Notes under the pieces: generated by a model | The model's input: only the letters and a program-made list of their open reading frames with translations | What the model was told of the DNA's origin: nothing | Database searches by the model: none | Assembly (NCBI GenBank): GCA_001421185.1 | Contig: LJKK01000056.1 | Coordinates: 1 to 46,708, forward strand | Source: Methanomassiliicoccales archaeon RumEn M1 | GTDB lineage: Archaea > Thermoplasmatota > Thermoplasmata > Methanomassiliicoccales > Methanomassiliicoccaceae | Length of the DNA stretch: 46,708 nt | Direction of reading: 5' to 3' | Program-made: the position numbers and the translations under genes | Shown: one piece after another, positions 24,531 through 33,992 of the stretch | Layout: every line of letters begins with the position of its first letter | Position numbering within the stretch: the stretch's first letter is position 1

Positions 24531-25589
24531 TCAGATGGAGCATACGCCCGAGCGGCAGGCCGGGAGGACCGACTCCACGATCATGGCCGCCCGGTCCACG
24601 TCCTCGGCGGTGATGCCGCGATGGGTGACGAAGCGGACCGTGGTCTCTCCGAACTTGGTGACCAGCAGGCCCTCCTTCCTGGTCCTGGCCACGAACTCGT
24701 CGGGCGTCAGGCCGGTGGCCGAGATGTCGGCCACCACGATGTTGGTCTGGACCGACTCGCGGTCGATGACGACCTCTTCCAGCACCTCGAGGTTGTCGAC
24801 CAGCCGGCGGGCGTTGGCATGGTCCTCGGCCAGGCGCGAGACCATGGTGTTGAGGGCCACGATGCCAGGAGCGGCGATGATGCCGGCCTGCCTCATGCCC
24901 CCTCCCACCATCTTGCGGTTCTTGCGAGCGGCCTCGATGAACTCATGGGAGCCGACCAGCAGCGAGCCGACGGGGCAGCTCAGCCCCTTGGACAGGCAGA
25001 ACTGTATGGAATCGACATGTCGCATGTAGTCGGACACCGGGACGTCCAGGGCCACCGCGGCGTTGAATATCCGGGCGCCGTCGACGTGGACCTTCATGCC
25101 CAGCTCATGGGCGGCCTCGGACACGTCGGCCACCTGCGCCGGGGTCCAGCAGGTCCCGCCGGCGCGGTTGTGGGTGTTCTCCAGGGCCAGCAGGCGGGAC
25201 GGGGGGAAGTGAAGGTCCCGCCCTCTGGCGGCGTGTCGGACCTGATCACCGGTGAACCTGCCGTGGTCGCCCTTGATGAGCCTGGGCACCAGTCCGGCCA
25301 CCGAGGCCATGTTGCCGACCTCGTAGTAATAGATGTGCGCCTCTGACTCCACCAGGACCTCGTCGCCGCGGCGGCAGTGCGTCATCATGGCGACCAGGTT
25401 ACCCTGGGTGCCGCTGGTCACCAGCAGAGCGTCCTCCGCCCCAAAGGTCCGGGCGGCGAGCTCCTGGAGCTCGTTGACGGTGGGGTCCTCTCCCGAAACG
25501 TCGTCTCCAAGCTTTGCCTGCATTATGGCTTCCAGCATCTCTTGGGTGGGCAGCGTTACGGTGTCGCTCCTTAGGTCGATAACGTTCAT
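24531..25589 (-). CDS. ltaE: Threonine aldolase, low-specificity type
   Basis: PLP enzyme splitting threonine or allo-threonine into glycine and acetaldehyde; 352 aa. It begins MNVIDLRSDTVTLPT, the family start. TSGTQGNLVAMM binds the cofactor phosphate, VHVDGARIFNAA contains the PLP-binding Asp, and FCLSKGLSCPVGS holds the Schiff-base Lys. The ATG is preceded by GAGGGG at 5 nt; a longer reading upstream crosses into the promoter of the divergent Trm112-like gene. Provides glycine, complementing the serine genes elsewhere in the window. Confidence 0.93.
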   Translation of the reverse strand: MNVIDLRSDTVTLPTQEMLEAIMQAKLGDDVSGEDPTVNELQELAARTFGAEDALLVTSGTQGNLVAMMTHCRRGDEVLVESEAHIYYYEVGNMASVAGLVPRLIKGDHGRFTGDQVRHAARGRDLHFPPSRLLALENTHNRAGGTCWTPAQVADVSEAAHELGMKVHVDGARIFNAAVALDVPVSDYMRHVDSIQFCLSKGLSCPVGSLLVGSHEFIEAARKNRKMVGGGMRQAGIIAAPGIVALNTMVSRLAEDHANARRLVDNLEVLEEVVIDRESVQTNIVVADISATGLTPDEFVARTRKEGLLVTKFGETTVRFVTHRGITAEDVDRAAMIVESVLPACRSGVCSI

Positions 25590-25711
25590 GGGGACCCCTC
25601 GGTCGTGTGGGGTGGGACCTCCTGGGGCGATAATAAGCATTTCTACGCCCCTCTCGTCCGAAGATGGTCGGGGGTGAAAGTGAAATATATCACGAGAGGG
25701 GTTCACCGGCC

Positions 25712-25894
25712 GTGAAGAGACGGCTCCTCGACATCCTGGCCTGCCCGGTCTGCCGGCACCATCCACTGGAACTGAAGGAAACGAAGGTGGAGGGAGAGGA
25801 GATCGAGGCGGGCTCGCTCACCTGCCCCAACTGCCATGCCATCTATCCGATCACGGATGGCATCCCGGACATGCTGCCGCCGCAGGACCGCTAG
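25712..25894 (+). CDS. Trm112-like zinc-ribbon protein
   Basis: 60-aa protein starting at GTG (VKRRLLDILACPVC). Two CxxC pairs (CPVC, CPNC) form a zinc ribbon around the core LKETKVEGEEIEAGSLTC, ending YPITDGIPDMLP, as in Trm112/YcaR proteins. Trm112 activates several tRNA, rRNA and release-factor methyltransferases by hiding a hydrophobic face. TATA-like AAATATAT is 25 nt before the GTG, which supports this start over the upstream one. Divergent from threonine aldolase. Confidence 0.9.
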   Translation: MKRRLLDILACPVCRHHPLELKETKVEGEEIEAGSLTCPNCHAIYPITDGIPDMLPPQDR

Positions 25895-25923
25895 GCGCTC
25901 TAGACCCTTTTCTGGTACGGAAC

Positions 25924-27081
25924 CTATAGCTTGGCCAGGGCATCCTTTATGCGGCTCATGCCCTCCACGATGTCCTGGCGGGAGCACGCGTACGAGATGC
26001 GTATGCGCCCCTCTCCCGACGGCCCGAACACCGAGCCGGGCGTGACGGCCACGTGCGCCTTCTCCAGCAGGTAGGCGGCCATGTCCACGGAGGACATGTT
26101 GTGGTCATAGGTGGGGAACAGGTAGAACGCTCCCTGAGGAGCGTTGCAGTTGAGCGTGGGTATCTCGCCCAGGCACTTCATGACCAGCTCGCGCCGGGCG
26201 CGGAACTCCTTGACCATGTCGACCACGGAGCCCTGGGGGCCGTTCAGCGCCTCCACCACCGCTTCCTGCACGAAGGATACGCAGCATGTCAGGGAGTGCG
26301 TCTGCAGGGTGTTGAGGTGCTTTATTATTGGCGCGGGAGCGACGGCCCAGCCGAGCCTCCAGCCGGTCATGGCGTATGATTTGGAGACCCCGTTGACGGT
26401 GATGGTGCGATCGAACATGCCGTCCAGGGAGGCGATAGAGATGTGCTCTCCCTCGAATATTATCTCCTCGTACACCTCGTCGCTCAGCACCAGGAGGTCG
26501 TGGTCCTTGGCGAGGTCGGCGATGCCTCGGGTCTCATCCTTGGTCATGACCGACCCAGTGGGGTTGCACGGCGTGTTCAGCAGGATCATCTTCGTTCGAG
26601 GGCCGATGGCCTCGGCGACCGCCTCGGGGGTCATGCGGAACTCCGTCCCCGACTGGGAGCTCACGTACCTTGGCACGCCGCCGGCCAGCCGCACGCAGGC
26701 CTCGTAGGTTCCCCAGGAGGGATCGGGCAGGATGACCTCGTCCCCCTCGTCCACCTGGGAGAGCATGCTCATGAAGATGGCCTGCTTGGCAGGCGTGATG
26801 ATGACGTTGGCCGGTCCGCAGGGGATCTCGTTCCGGGTCCGGGTGCGGTCGGCCACCGCCTTGCGCAGATCAGGTATCCCCGCCGACGGAGTGTAGTGAG
26901 TGAAATTTCGGTCCAGGGAGGCCTTGCAGGCATCGGTGATGTTGCCCGGCGTCGAGAAGTCCGGCTCCCCCATGGAGAATGAGATGATGTCGTTGATGCC
27001 GTCCTGCTTCAGCTTGCTCACGATATTGGCGATCCTCACGGTCCCTGACTCGGGCACACTGTCCATACGCTTGGCGGCCAT
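25924..27081 (-). CDS. Class I aminotransferase, aspartate aminotransferase type
   Basis: PLP enzyme of 385 aa in fold type I subgroup gamma. SMGEPDFSTP near the N-terminus, NTPCNPTGSVM, SDEVYEEI, and VSKSYAMTGWRLGW with the Schiff-base Lys are all present; RIRISYACS holds the carboxylate-binding Arg. Probably aspartate-2-oxoglutarate transamination, although aromatic or alanine activity cannot be excluded. I use the second ATG (MAAKRMDSVP), because TTATTAC is 28 nt before it and only 16 nt before the upstream ATG at 27093. Confidence 0.9.
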   Translation of the reverse strand: MAAKRMDSVPESGTVRIANIVSKLKQDGINDIISFSMGEPDFSTPGNITDACKASLDRNFTHYTPSAGIPDLRKAVADRTRTRNEIPCGPANVIITPAKQAIFMSMLSQVDEGDEVILPDPSWGTYEACVRLAGGVPRYVSSQSGTEFRMTPEAVAEAIGPRTKMILLNTPCNPTGSVMTKDETRGIADLAKDHDLLVLSDEVYEEIIFEGEHISIASLDGMFDRTITVNGVSKSYAMTGWRLGWAVAPAPIIKHLNTLQTHSLTCCVSFVQEAVVEALNGPQGSVVDMVKEFRARRELVMKCLGEIPTLNCNAPQGAFYLFPTYDHNMSSVDMAAYLLEKAHVAVTPGSVFGPSGEGRIRISYACSRQDIVEGMSRIKDALAKL

Positions 27082-27169
27082 CGGCCTTGGCATGACGAGA
27101 GCATGTAATAATCCTTTGTGCTCCCGACCCCCCAGGAACGGCCGGCGTTCCGCCAGGGTCCTGCGATAA

Positions 27170-27999
27170 TCACAGCTCCGTTATCATACCGGTGTTCATC
27201 CTCACAAGACGGTCCCCCAGCCTTTCCCTCAGGAGGGCCATCGCGCCCTCCCCGGTGCAGTGGCCGGTGATCACCATGGCCTGCCCCTGGCCGGCCAGCG
27301 CGCGCATGAGGGCCTCGACCCCTTCCCTGTCAACGGCCGGTCCGTCGTGCTCCCTGCCCATCAGATGGAATCCGCCCACCACCGCCTTGAGCGTATGGCC
27401 GGGAAAAAGCTCCCTAGTCGCGAGGAGCATGTTGCGATGCCGGAATGCCCGCAGCCGGTGATCACCGTCACGCCGTCGCCCTCCTCGACGACGCAGAACA
27501 GCTCGTGGGCGAAATCGTCCTGCACGAGATCGTCCCCCCGCATGGCCATCAGCCGGAGGTTGCCGGCGGGCCGGGGCTCGATCCGTGGGATCCGGACGAT
27601 CAGGTGGATGCCGGGGGCCACCGTCTCGTCGACGTCCAGCCATCTCACTCGTTCCCGGTGCGCCGCCAGAACGCCGCCGTCCAGTCCAATGTGCCTCGTT
27701 CCGTTCCCGCCGTGGAACGGTCCATCAGCCCCGCGGCGCAAGTAAACGGGAGCGGTGCGGTTGATCTCCAGGAAGCATCCCAGACCTCCTCCGTGATCGT
27801 AATGGCCGTGCGATATCACCGCCAATGCGACGGCCGAAAGGTCCATGCCCAGGCGCCAGGCGTTCTGAGCGAAGCGGGACGTCTGGCCGAGATCGAACAG
27901 GAGGCTCGTCCCATTGGTCTCGACATGGAGCGACAGGCCATGCTCATGCCGGAGACCGATGCCGGGGGAGTTGTCGACGAGGACGGTCAGACGCATCAT
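27170..27999 (-). CDS. MBL-fold hydrolase, COG1237 type, frameshifted
   Basis: Metallo-beta-lactamase fold protein, 276 aa when repaired. VISHGHYDHGGGL is the metal motif and VITGCGHSGI a second signature, both as in the COG1237 group, which includes proteins annotated as dihydropterin-ribofuranosylaminobenzene phosphate synthase (a tetrahydromethanopterin precursor enzyme). One frame goes out after CGHSGI; the other resumes RNMLLATRELFPGHTLKAV and contains VGGFHLMG and ITGHCTGEGA. Adding one base near 27438 joins them. The activity is uncertain. A TATA-like ATATTTG lies 26 nt upstream of the first ATG. Confidence 0.83.
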
Positions 28000-28080
28000 C
28001 CCGGACTAGCGCCCTCGCATGACAAATATCGATCGGCGGACCCGGCGTCCATACCGGAGTCACGGTCACTTAGAAAAACC

Positions 28081-28115
28081 TAAAATATAGCAGGGAGTTA
28101 ACCAGCGCCGGTGAG
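28081..28115 (+). promoter_or_regulatory. pdxS promoter and ribosome binding site
   Basis: TAAAATATA (28081-28089) is the TATA box. GGTGAG (28110-28115) is a Shine-Dalgarno sequence with six bases to the ATG. This is one of the few genes here with both elements close to the start. Confidence 0.65.
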
Positions 28116-28120
28116 TTGAA

Positions 28121-29029
28121 ATGCCCTTCGAACTGGATATGACCAAGCTTCGCTGCGGGACCGACCTTATGAAGAAAGGATTCGCCAAGATGCAGCGGGG
28201 AGGCGTGGTCATGGACGTCACTGACGCAGAGCAGGCCCGCATAGCGGAGGAAGCAGGCGCGATAGCCGTCATGGCCCTGGAAAGGGTCCCTGCCGACATC
28301 CGCAAGGAAGGAGGGGTGGCCCGCATGTCCGACCCCGCCATGATCGAGAAGATCATCGACGCGGTCAGCATACCGGTGATGGCCAAGTGCCGTATCGGGC
28401 ACATCGTGGAGGCGCAGGTCCTGCAGTCCCTGGGCATTGACATGATCGATGAATCAGAGGTCCTGACCCCTGCCGATCCGTTCTTCCACGTGAACAAGAA
28501 GGACTTCACCGTTCCATTCGTGTGCGGGGCCAGGGACCTAGGCGAGGCCCTCCGCCGCATCGACGAGGGTGCGGCCATGATCCGCACCAAGGGAGAGGCG
28601 GGCACCGGCGACATCATCGAGGCGGTGCGCCACCAGAGGACCATCATGGCCAAGGTCCGCGAGCTTAAGGGTAAGGACGAGGCCGAGCTGATGGCCATCG
28701 CGAGGGAGATCGAGGCGCCGTTCTACCTGGTCGAGGAGACGGCCCGCATGCAGAGGATCCCGGTCGTCAACTTCGCCGCGGGAGGCGTGGCCACTCCGGC
28801 CGACGCTGCCCTGATGATGCAGCTTGGCTCCGACGGCGTGTTCGTCGGCTCGGGCATCTTCAAGTCGGCCGATCCCGCACCTCGGGCCAAGGCCATCGTG
28901 GAAGCGGTCGCCAACTTCGACGACCCAGAGGTCATCGCCGAGGTGTCGAAGGGGCTGGGAGCCGCCATGAGAGGCATCGACACGACCTCCATGGCGCCCG
29001 TGGAGCGCATGCAGGGACGCGGCTGGTAA
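28121..29029 (+). CDS. pdxS: Pyridoxal 5'-phosphate synthase, PdxS subunit
   Basis: Makes PLP from ribose 5-phosphate, glyceraldehyde 3-phosphate and ammonia; 302 aa TIM barrel that forms a dodecamer. [22 protein letters not shown] is followed by [19 protein letters not shown], the conserved catalytic region. [29 protein letters not shown] with the second Lys region, and the phosphate site [14 protein letters not shown] are intact. The glutaminase partner PdxT is not adjacent and not in the window. It serves the many PLP enzymes encoded around it. Confidence 0.97.
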   Translation: MPFELDMTKLRCGTDLMKKGFAKMQRGGVVMDVTDAEQARIAEEAGAIAVMALERVPADIRKEGGVARMSDPAMIEKIIDAVSIPVMAKCRIGHIVEAQVLQSLGIDMIDESEVLTPADPFFHVNKKDFTVPFVCGARDLGEALRRIDEGAAMIRTKGEAGTGDIIEAVRHQRTIMAKVRELKGKDEAELMAIAREIEAPFYLVEETARMQRIPVVNFAAGGVATPADAALMMQLGSDGVFVGSGIFKSADPAPRAKAIVEAVANFDDPEVIAEVSKGLGAAMRGIDTTSMAPVERMQGRGW

Positions 29030-29037
29030 ACCCTTAT

Positions 29038-29097
29038 GTCGCGGCCGGCCACCGCGACCTCAATACCTTTTCCTCATTCTCGCGCCCCTTGGGCGCG
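29038..29097 (+). terminator. Two consecutive hairpins after pdxS
   Basis: GTCGCGG/CCGCGAC (29038-29044 and 29052-29058) is followed by a T-rich tract, CTCAATACCTTTTCC. CGCGCCC/GGGCGCG (29081-29087 and 29091-29097) is followed by CTTTCTCTTTGTTCTC. Both stems are 7 bp and start right after the pdxS stop. Confidence 0.55.
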
Positions 29098-29444
29098 CAC
29101 TATCCTTTCTCTTTGTTCTCATCCCCTGCAGCTGGTGATCGTGCATCTCCGCCCCTCCAGCACAAGGTCGCCGGGGCGCTCGCCGTCCCCTGGGACAAGG
29201 CGCCTTGGCCGTTCAGCATTGATGCCTCAGGATAGCATAGTGTGTTGAGCACCGACCCGTCAGGATCGTCCGTTGACAGGAGCGTCAGCCTGCCTTAGAA
29301 GAGTTGGACGACCGCTTGCCGAGATCGTCGACGATCGCCCCCTCTCCGGTCTCGCCTTCACCGGGATGAACACCGTTGTATAGGGTCTAGGATACACGAG
29401 TCCCGTTCGATGCTCCGAACGCGGCCCCGCCGACGAGGCGGCCC
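29098..29444. other. Intergenic stretch without a recognised gene
   Basis: Convergent region between pdxS and nep1. I see no RNA gene, no conserved short reading frame and no repeat. Short open frames on both strands have Arg/Ser/Pro-rich, non-conserved-looking products and were not accepted. Confidence 0.5.
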
Positions 29445-30086
29445 TCAATGAAGGCCTGCCGCGTCGGCCGACGGCCCTGGCTCGACCGCCTTGGACGCCG
29501 CGCACAGCACCTCGGACGTCACCGCCGGCACGGTCAGCAGCTCTCTTCCCAGGGATACCGTGACATCGGCCAGCTCGTACACGGGGCCGCGGTAGTCGCC
29601 GCAGGGGAACGCTCCCACCACCACGGCGAGGTCCTCATGCTCGCCCATGACGCTGGCCAGGGGGACGTCCTCGCCGTCCGGGCTCATGGCGACCAACGGG
29701 ACGCCGATTTGGTCCACCAGGGAGCGGAACGTCATGCTCCTGACCTGGTATCCCTTGACCTCGCGCCCGTCGAGCAGACGGCCTACGACCATTAGGAACT
29801 CCACCTGGTTGGGGGGCACCCGGGTCGAGGCCTCGACCTCGATGACCATGTCGTCCCTGGTGTGGACATAGGCGCGGAGCTTGCCCGCCCTGTTGAGGCG
29901 CGACCCTTGGCACAGGGACAGCGCCTGGTGCACGATGTCGGGCCTCCCGCGGCGCTGGCCGTCCGGAAGGACGTCCAGCAGACGGCGGTGGAAGTATGCG
30001 TCCAGGACCGGGACGTCCGAGCCGGAGTGCGCCGGACCGGGAACGAGCTCCAGCTCCGCCTCCGCTAGGATGAGATGCAGCGTCAC
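29445..30086 (-). CDS. nep1: Nep1/Emg1 rRNA pseudouridine N1-methyltransferase
   Basis: SPOUT-class enzyme that methylates N1 of a pseudouridine in the small-subunit rRNA (helix 35) and helps ribosome assembly; 213 aa. LHLILAEAELELVP at the N-terminus and RRGRPDIVHQALSL, LRAYVHTRDDMVIEV, plus VVGAFPCGDYRGPVYELAD in the AdoMet knot region are characteristic. The start is a GTG that overlaps the purP stop as GTGA, so both genes are translated from one message. The C-terminal tail is a little longer than usual. Confidence 0.93.
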   Translation of the reverse strand: MTLHLILAEAELELVPGPAHSGSDVPVLDAYFHRRLLDVLPDGQRRGRPDIVHQALSLCQGSRLNRAGKLRAYVHTRDDMVIEVEASTRVPPNQVEFLMVVGRLLDGREVKGYQVRSMTFRSLVDQIGVPLVAMSPDGEDVPLASVMGEHEDLAVVVGAFPCGDYRGPVYELADVTVSLGRELLTVPAVTSEVLCAASKAVEPGPSADAAGLH

Positions 30087-31157
30087 GACAGGATCCGGTC
30101 CAGCTTGCCCATCCTGGCCGCGTCCTTGATCTCCCGGGCGATGCGCTGCCCCGTGCTCATGCCGGGCTCCACCAGGTCATAGTAGGGAGAGCCGCTGATG
30201 AAGGGGTTCGTCCCCGCCACGATGCGGCAGGAGATCTCGAACACCTTGAAGTCCAGCTTGTCGGTGACGATGCTCTCCAGGCAGAACGGTCCGATGAGGC
30301 CGCCGAACAGCTCGTAGCTCTTCAGGATGACGTTCTCGCCCATCTCCAGCACCTTGTTGAGCAACGACTCCCGGATGACCACCGGTATGTTCCCGGTGAC
30401 CACCAGGGAGGGGAACATGCCATGCTTCTTCAGCTCCTCGGTGGCGCCCAGCTTGTACAGCTCGTCGATGTTGGACTCGTCCCTGCGGTCCATGGACATC
30501 AGCTCCAACGAGCCTTCCCCCACCCGGTATCCCTGGGTGCGGAGGGGGGAGTAGAAGTAGTGAAGATAGTAGCGGGTCCCCAGGATGTACTCCTGGATGG
30601 TGTACGACTCCTGGCTGAGGTCGATGCCCATCTTGAACTCCATGAAGTCCTTGGCGATGAAGAAGCCCCTGCCCCCCCTTGGCGCCGTTGTACTTGACCA
30701 GGACCGGTTCCTTGATGTCCTTGGCGTCCGGGATGCGTCGGGGCATTTGTATGCCGGCGGATTCCAGCCAGTCGCGCTGGGTGTCGCGGTCCTCTTCCCA
30801 CTTCAGCACCGCCCGGTTGCCGAAGGTGGGGACCTCCATCTTCTCGAACCGTTCCGTGCCCATGTACTCCACGAAGGAGCCGTGGGGCACGATGATGACG
30901 TTGCGCTCCCGCAGCTCCTCGGCGCGGTCCACGAAATCATCGTAAGAATCGAAGTGCAGGAACTCGTCTGGCTTGGCCAGGGGGAAGGCGTCATAGAACT
31001 TCACCTTCTGGTTGACATGGATGCCGAGGGTCTTGAACCCCTCCTTCTTGGCACCGTTGAATATCTGCAGTGATGAATGAGAACAGAGGGTCGCAATGGT
31101 GAGATCGTCGGGATCGTAATCCTTGAGGATCTCCTCGATCCTTCTCTTTGGAACCAT
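30083..31157 (-). CDS. purP: FAICAR synthetase (archaeal, formate-dependent), frameshifted
   Basis: ATP-grasp enzyme converting AICAR and formate to FAICAR in archaeal purine synthesis; 357 aa when repaired. The N-terminal part has ATLCSHSSLQIFNGAKKEGF and VPHGSFVEYMG. One frame stops matching after VKYNGAKGG, and the other resumes FFIAKDFMEFK...YTIQEYILGTRYYLHYFY. Reducing the C7 at 30672-30678 to C6 gives the expected NGAKGGRGFF. FEISCRIVAGTNPFI near the end is intact. AGTTTTATG about 26 nt upstream of the ATG indicates a leaderless transcript. Confidence 0.93.
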
Positions 31158-31295
31158 AGCATATGATTTTGAAACCCTCTCATAAAACTTTCTGCCTTAC
31201 GGCCCTACCAACCATGCCGGTTCGTCGTATGCCGAGCGATAGCGTGGCACGCCTGGCGATCGGCCTCGACGACCGAACGGCCGCGATACCGGCGG

Positions 31296-32261
31296 TCATT
31301 GCCGTGCGGTCCGCAAGGCCTTCACGTTGGGCAATGGCGACCCTGGCGCGATGTCCCCTCCAGCCCCCAATATGAAGCCCTTACTCCGGGAATCGGACAG
31401 GATGTGGTCGACCTCCCTGCGCACGTCCTCCTCGCTACCGGAGTATATCAACCGTATGGGGTCCACATTCCCCAGCAGCGCGCCGCGAACGGTCCGGCAT
31501 GCCTCGGCAAGCGTCACGGAGGTGTCCAGGGAGTACACGTCCGCGCCGATGGAATCGGTGTCCTCCAGACGCTCATCGCCATAGATTCGCACCATACTCC
31601 TGGCCCCCCAAGACCGCACCTCGTCCGAGCAGCGTCTGACGTAGGGGAGGGAGAACTTTCTGAAATGATCGAGCGATATCAGGGCACCGGAGGCGGTGGG
31701 ATCGGTGAAGGACACCATGTCGGGGCCCAGGTCGAGATATTCGCGGCAATAGCCCAGGACGCACTCCAGAGCTCCCTCCAGCATCTCGATGACCAGTCCC
31801 TCGTCGATCAGGGAGTCCATCAACAGGTTCTCCAGCCCCCTAAGCTCGCCCACGAGGGAGAGGGGCGCGCACATGGTCACGTACAGCATGCTCTCGCCAT
31901 CCATCTCCATGATCTCCCTGGCCGAACCCAACGAGCTCTGCAGACGAGCGTCATTTCGCAGGTCAGGAACGCATATCCTGTCCGCATCCCCCGGGGAATC
32001 GATGATGGTCCCCACCGTGGACACCGTTCCAGAGTCCAGGAACTTGACCTCACATCCAAGGGCCTGCACCGCGGCGAACAGGTCCCAGGCCATCTCATAG
32101 CCGTCGAAGCCACATTCCCGTGCTGCCGCCACCTGCGCCGCGGCCGCCCTATCCGGATGCTCGATGGATTCGGCGATCCCCATACCTGCCAATTTAAGGG
32201 CCCAATATCCCTGATACGGCGGGCAGACCGGCACTCGGTCAAGGTCCCCCCCCCAGGTCAT
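31296..32261 (-). CDS. Uroporphyrinogen decarboxylase/MtaA-like protein lacking zinc ligands
   Basis: TIM-barrel protein of the URO-D superfamily, 321 aa from this ATG. GNVDPIRLIYSG and the C-terminal segment with GDIAPGSPLPNVKA match methylcobalamin:coenzyme M methyltransferases (MtaA/MtbA type). In those enzymes a HxC motif (HICG) and a distal Cys (GCDIP) bind zinc. Here the positions read RIYG (Arg225, Tyr227) and GGDI (Gly302), so all three ligands are replaced. In-frame codons before the ATG read ERILEAM, a typical family start without a start codon, so a further indel upstream (near 32282) is possible. Activity unknown. Confidence 0.82.
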   Translation of the reverse strand: MTWGGDLDRVPVCPPYQGYWALKLAGMGIAESIEHPDRAAAAQVAAARECGFDGYEMAWDLFAAVQALGCEVKFLDSGTVSTVGTIIDSPGDADRICVPDLRNDARLQSSLGSAREIMEMDGESMLYVTMCAPLSLVGELRGLENLLMDSLIDEGLVIEMLEGALECVLGYCREYLDLGPDMVSFTDPTASGALISLDHFRKFSLPYVRRCSDEVRSWGARSMVRIYGDERLEDTDSIGADVYSLDTSVTLAEACRTVRGALLGNVDPIRLIYSGSEEDVRREVDHILSDSRSKGFILGAGGDIAPGSPLPNVKALRTARQ

Positions 32262-32480
32262 GGCCTCCAGTATCCTCTCATTTCCCTTCGTACGCTCACC
32301 GCCCTATCGAGTTGACGAGGGCATGGTCCATATTCGGCCTACGAGCTATATACAAACTATCATGCCCATTGGCCAGGTCGTCGTATGGTGGAGAGATGTG
32401 CCTGGCAAGGTCTTTCCGACGTGCGTTGGTCTGATGCACCAATGCCGGGCGACGGCGTCCTGGACCTACTGGCGCATTCC

Positions 32481-33005
32481 TCACGGCGTCGGTATGGGCT
32501 CGGTGAGCTCTATCCCGAACTGGAATGCCACCCAGTAGACGATCGCCGCGCGGGTGATGCCAGCGAGGAAGTTGGTGAGGACGAAGTACCGCATGCTCAT
32601 GATGCCCTCCTTGTTGAACACCGCGAAGATGTAGATGGGCACGGTGTCCACCATCAGGGGCACGCTCAATATGAGGTACAGTCCGAGATAGCGCGTCTTG
32701 GACACGAAGCGTTGCATCAGGTCGGTGAACGCCCGGACCAGCCACCACTTGGAAGTGATACGGTCCAGGGGGCTTTCCAGCTTGTCTCCCAGCTTGAACA
32801 CCAACGATGCGCCCGCCGCCTTGCCCAGTCCCAGCACCAGCGCCTTGAGGGCCAGCGGAGTGGTGTTGCTAAGGAACAGGCCAGCCTCCACGGGGATGGG
32901 CAGGACGATGGTGGCGGCGACCGTGTAGATGAAGAAGACGATGCTGTAGAGGATGGGATCATGGGATATCTCGATAAGGAACTCCATCAAACCAGACAGC
33001 ACCAT
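32481..33005 (-). CDS. Polytopic membrane protein, VTT/DedA-like
   Basis: 174 aa with four to five hydrophobic segments. SIVFFIYTVAATIVLPIPVE and YLGLYLILSVPLMVDTVPIYIFAVF have Pro-containing membrane loops reminiscent of VTT (DedA/SNARE-associated) proteins, which may scramble or move lipids. The match is weak. The ATG giving MVLSGLMEFL is supported by a TATA-like TTTATCAA 27 nt upstream; a reading 12 codons longer would include that element. Single gene, divergent from the next. Confidence 0.75.
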   Translation of the reverse strand: MVLSGLMEFLIEISHDPILYSIVFFIYTVAATIVLPIPVEAGLFLSNTTPLALKALVLGLGKAAGASLVFKLGDKLESPLDRITSKWWLVRAFTDLMQRFVSKTRYLGLYLILSVPLMVDTVPIYIFAVFNKEGIMSMRYFVLTNFLAGITRAAIVYWVAFQFGIELTEPIPTP

Positions 33006-33147
33006 GGCGACCCCTGATTTGGCCAAGGGTTGATAAAGCACACGGTCCGATTCAGCAGGTCATTGCCACGGCCGTATCTTATCCAGAATTTTTGTGACTA
33101 GGAATATTTTTAAGTGGGATAGCTGATTAACCCCTCCAGGGATTCAA

Positions 33148-33762
33148 ATGGCGCCGAAGGGAAACGTAGAGAGAGGCGATTGGTTCGCTGACCTGGACGC
33201 CGAGCTGGAGGAAAAGACCCAGAACATCATCAAGGATGTGGAGGAGCTCAACGCCCAGCGCGGAAAGGTCAACCGGACGCTTATAGAGGACCTTGCCAGG
33301 ATACAGGCCAGGTTCGGAAAGATCGATGTTCACCTAACCATGGAGCCGGCCAAGAACGTGTTCTCCGAGCCGACCTCCATTCCCGAGAAGTACGCTATGA
33401 GGGAGGACTTCGACTACGCCGGGGTCAAGAACATCCAGCTGGTCGACCGCACCCAGGAGCAGGGCCGCATGGGCGATTCCCTGAAGGTGTGGTACTATAA
33501 CGACGAGCTTACCATGCGCCTCCGCATGGTCTTCGAGTACTGCGAGGGCGAGCACTACTACAAGTACGCCGGCTGGAAAAGGATGTTCGGCCAGTTCGTC
33601 ATCTACGATTCGCCGCTGGGCGAGGTGGACATGGACGAGCTGCACGAGGCGCTCGGAGAGGTCGTGAAGGCATGGTATGAGAGCCACCTCCGCCGGAACC
33701 GCGAGCAGCTGATCTCCGCCCTCAAGGAGAGGTTCGAGAAGGGCGAGACCTTCACCGAGTGA
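33148..33762 (+). CDS. Conserved-looking protein of unknown function
   Basis: 204-aa soluble protein. Residues 15-55 are helical, with heptad-like spacing (LDAELEEKTQNIIKDVEELN). A mixed alpha/beta part follows, rich in Tyr/Trp (KVWYYNDELTMRLRMVFEY, HYYKYAGWKRMFGQF), and a charged helical C-terminus. I do not recognise the family. Codon use is like the neighbours and the frame is clean, so it is surely real. GGAATATTTTTAAG about 40 nt upstream is the probable TATA box, giving a short leader. Confidence 0.8.
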   Translation: MAPKGNVERGDWFADLDAELEEKTQNIIKDVEELNAQRGKVNRTLIEDLARIQARFGKIDVHLTMEPAKNVFSEPTSIPEKYAMREDFDYAGVKNIQLVDRTQEQGRMGDSLKVWYYNDELTMRLRMVFEYCEGEHYYKYAGWKRMFGQFVIYDSPLGEVDMDELHEALGEVVKAWYESHLRRNREQLISALKERFEKGETFTE

Positions 33763-33992
33763 AGGAGCGAAAGACCTTCGGTCAGGCGCCATCGCCGAGG
33801 CGAAGTTGGAGGCCACTCCTGGCCTTGAGCCTTGCTCGGTGAGCGCATTCTCGGCGTTTGCGGGCGGTGGCATCGAATGGCCTGGCCCGTGACCATACGA
33901 TACCGACAGCATCGGTCATCGGACGATAGCAGCGCATGGGACGTCAGATGATCGTGCTGATCGACAGGGAAGTATGGAAAAAGAGCGCCGGA
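33763..33992. other. Intergenic region
   Basis: Convergent gap between the unknown gene and the DUF5320 gene. No RNA gene, repeat or clear terminator hairpin was seen. Confidence 0.4.

Noticed and set aside
29036-29505. Short frames in the pdxS-nep1 gap
   Set aside because: Arg/Ser/Pro-rich products, no ribosome site or promoter, overlapping terminator hairpins.
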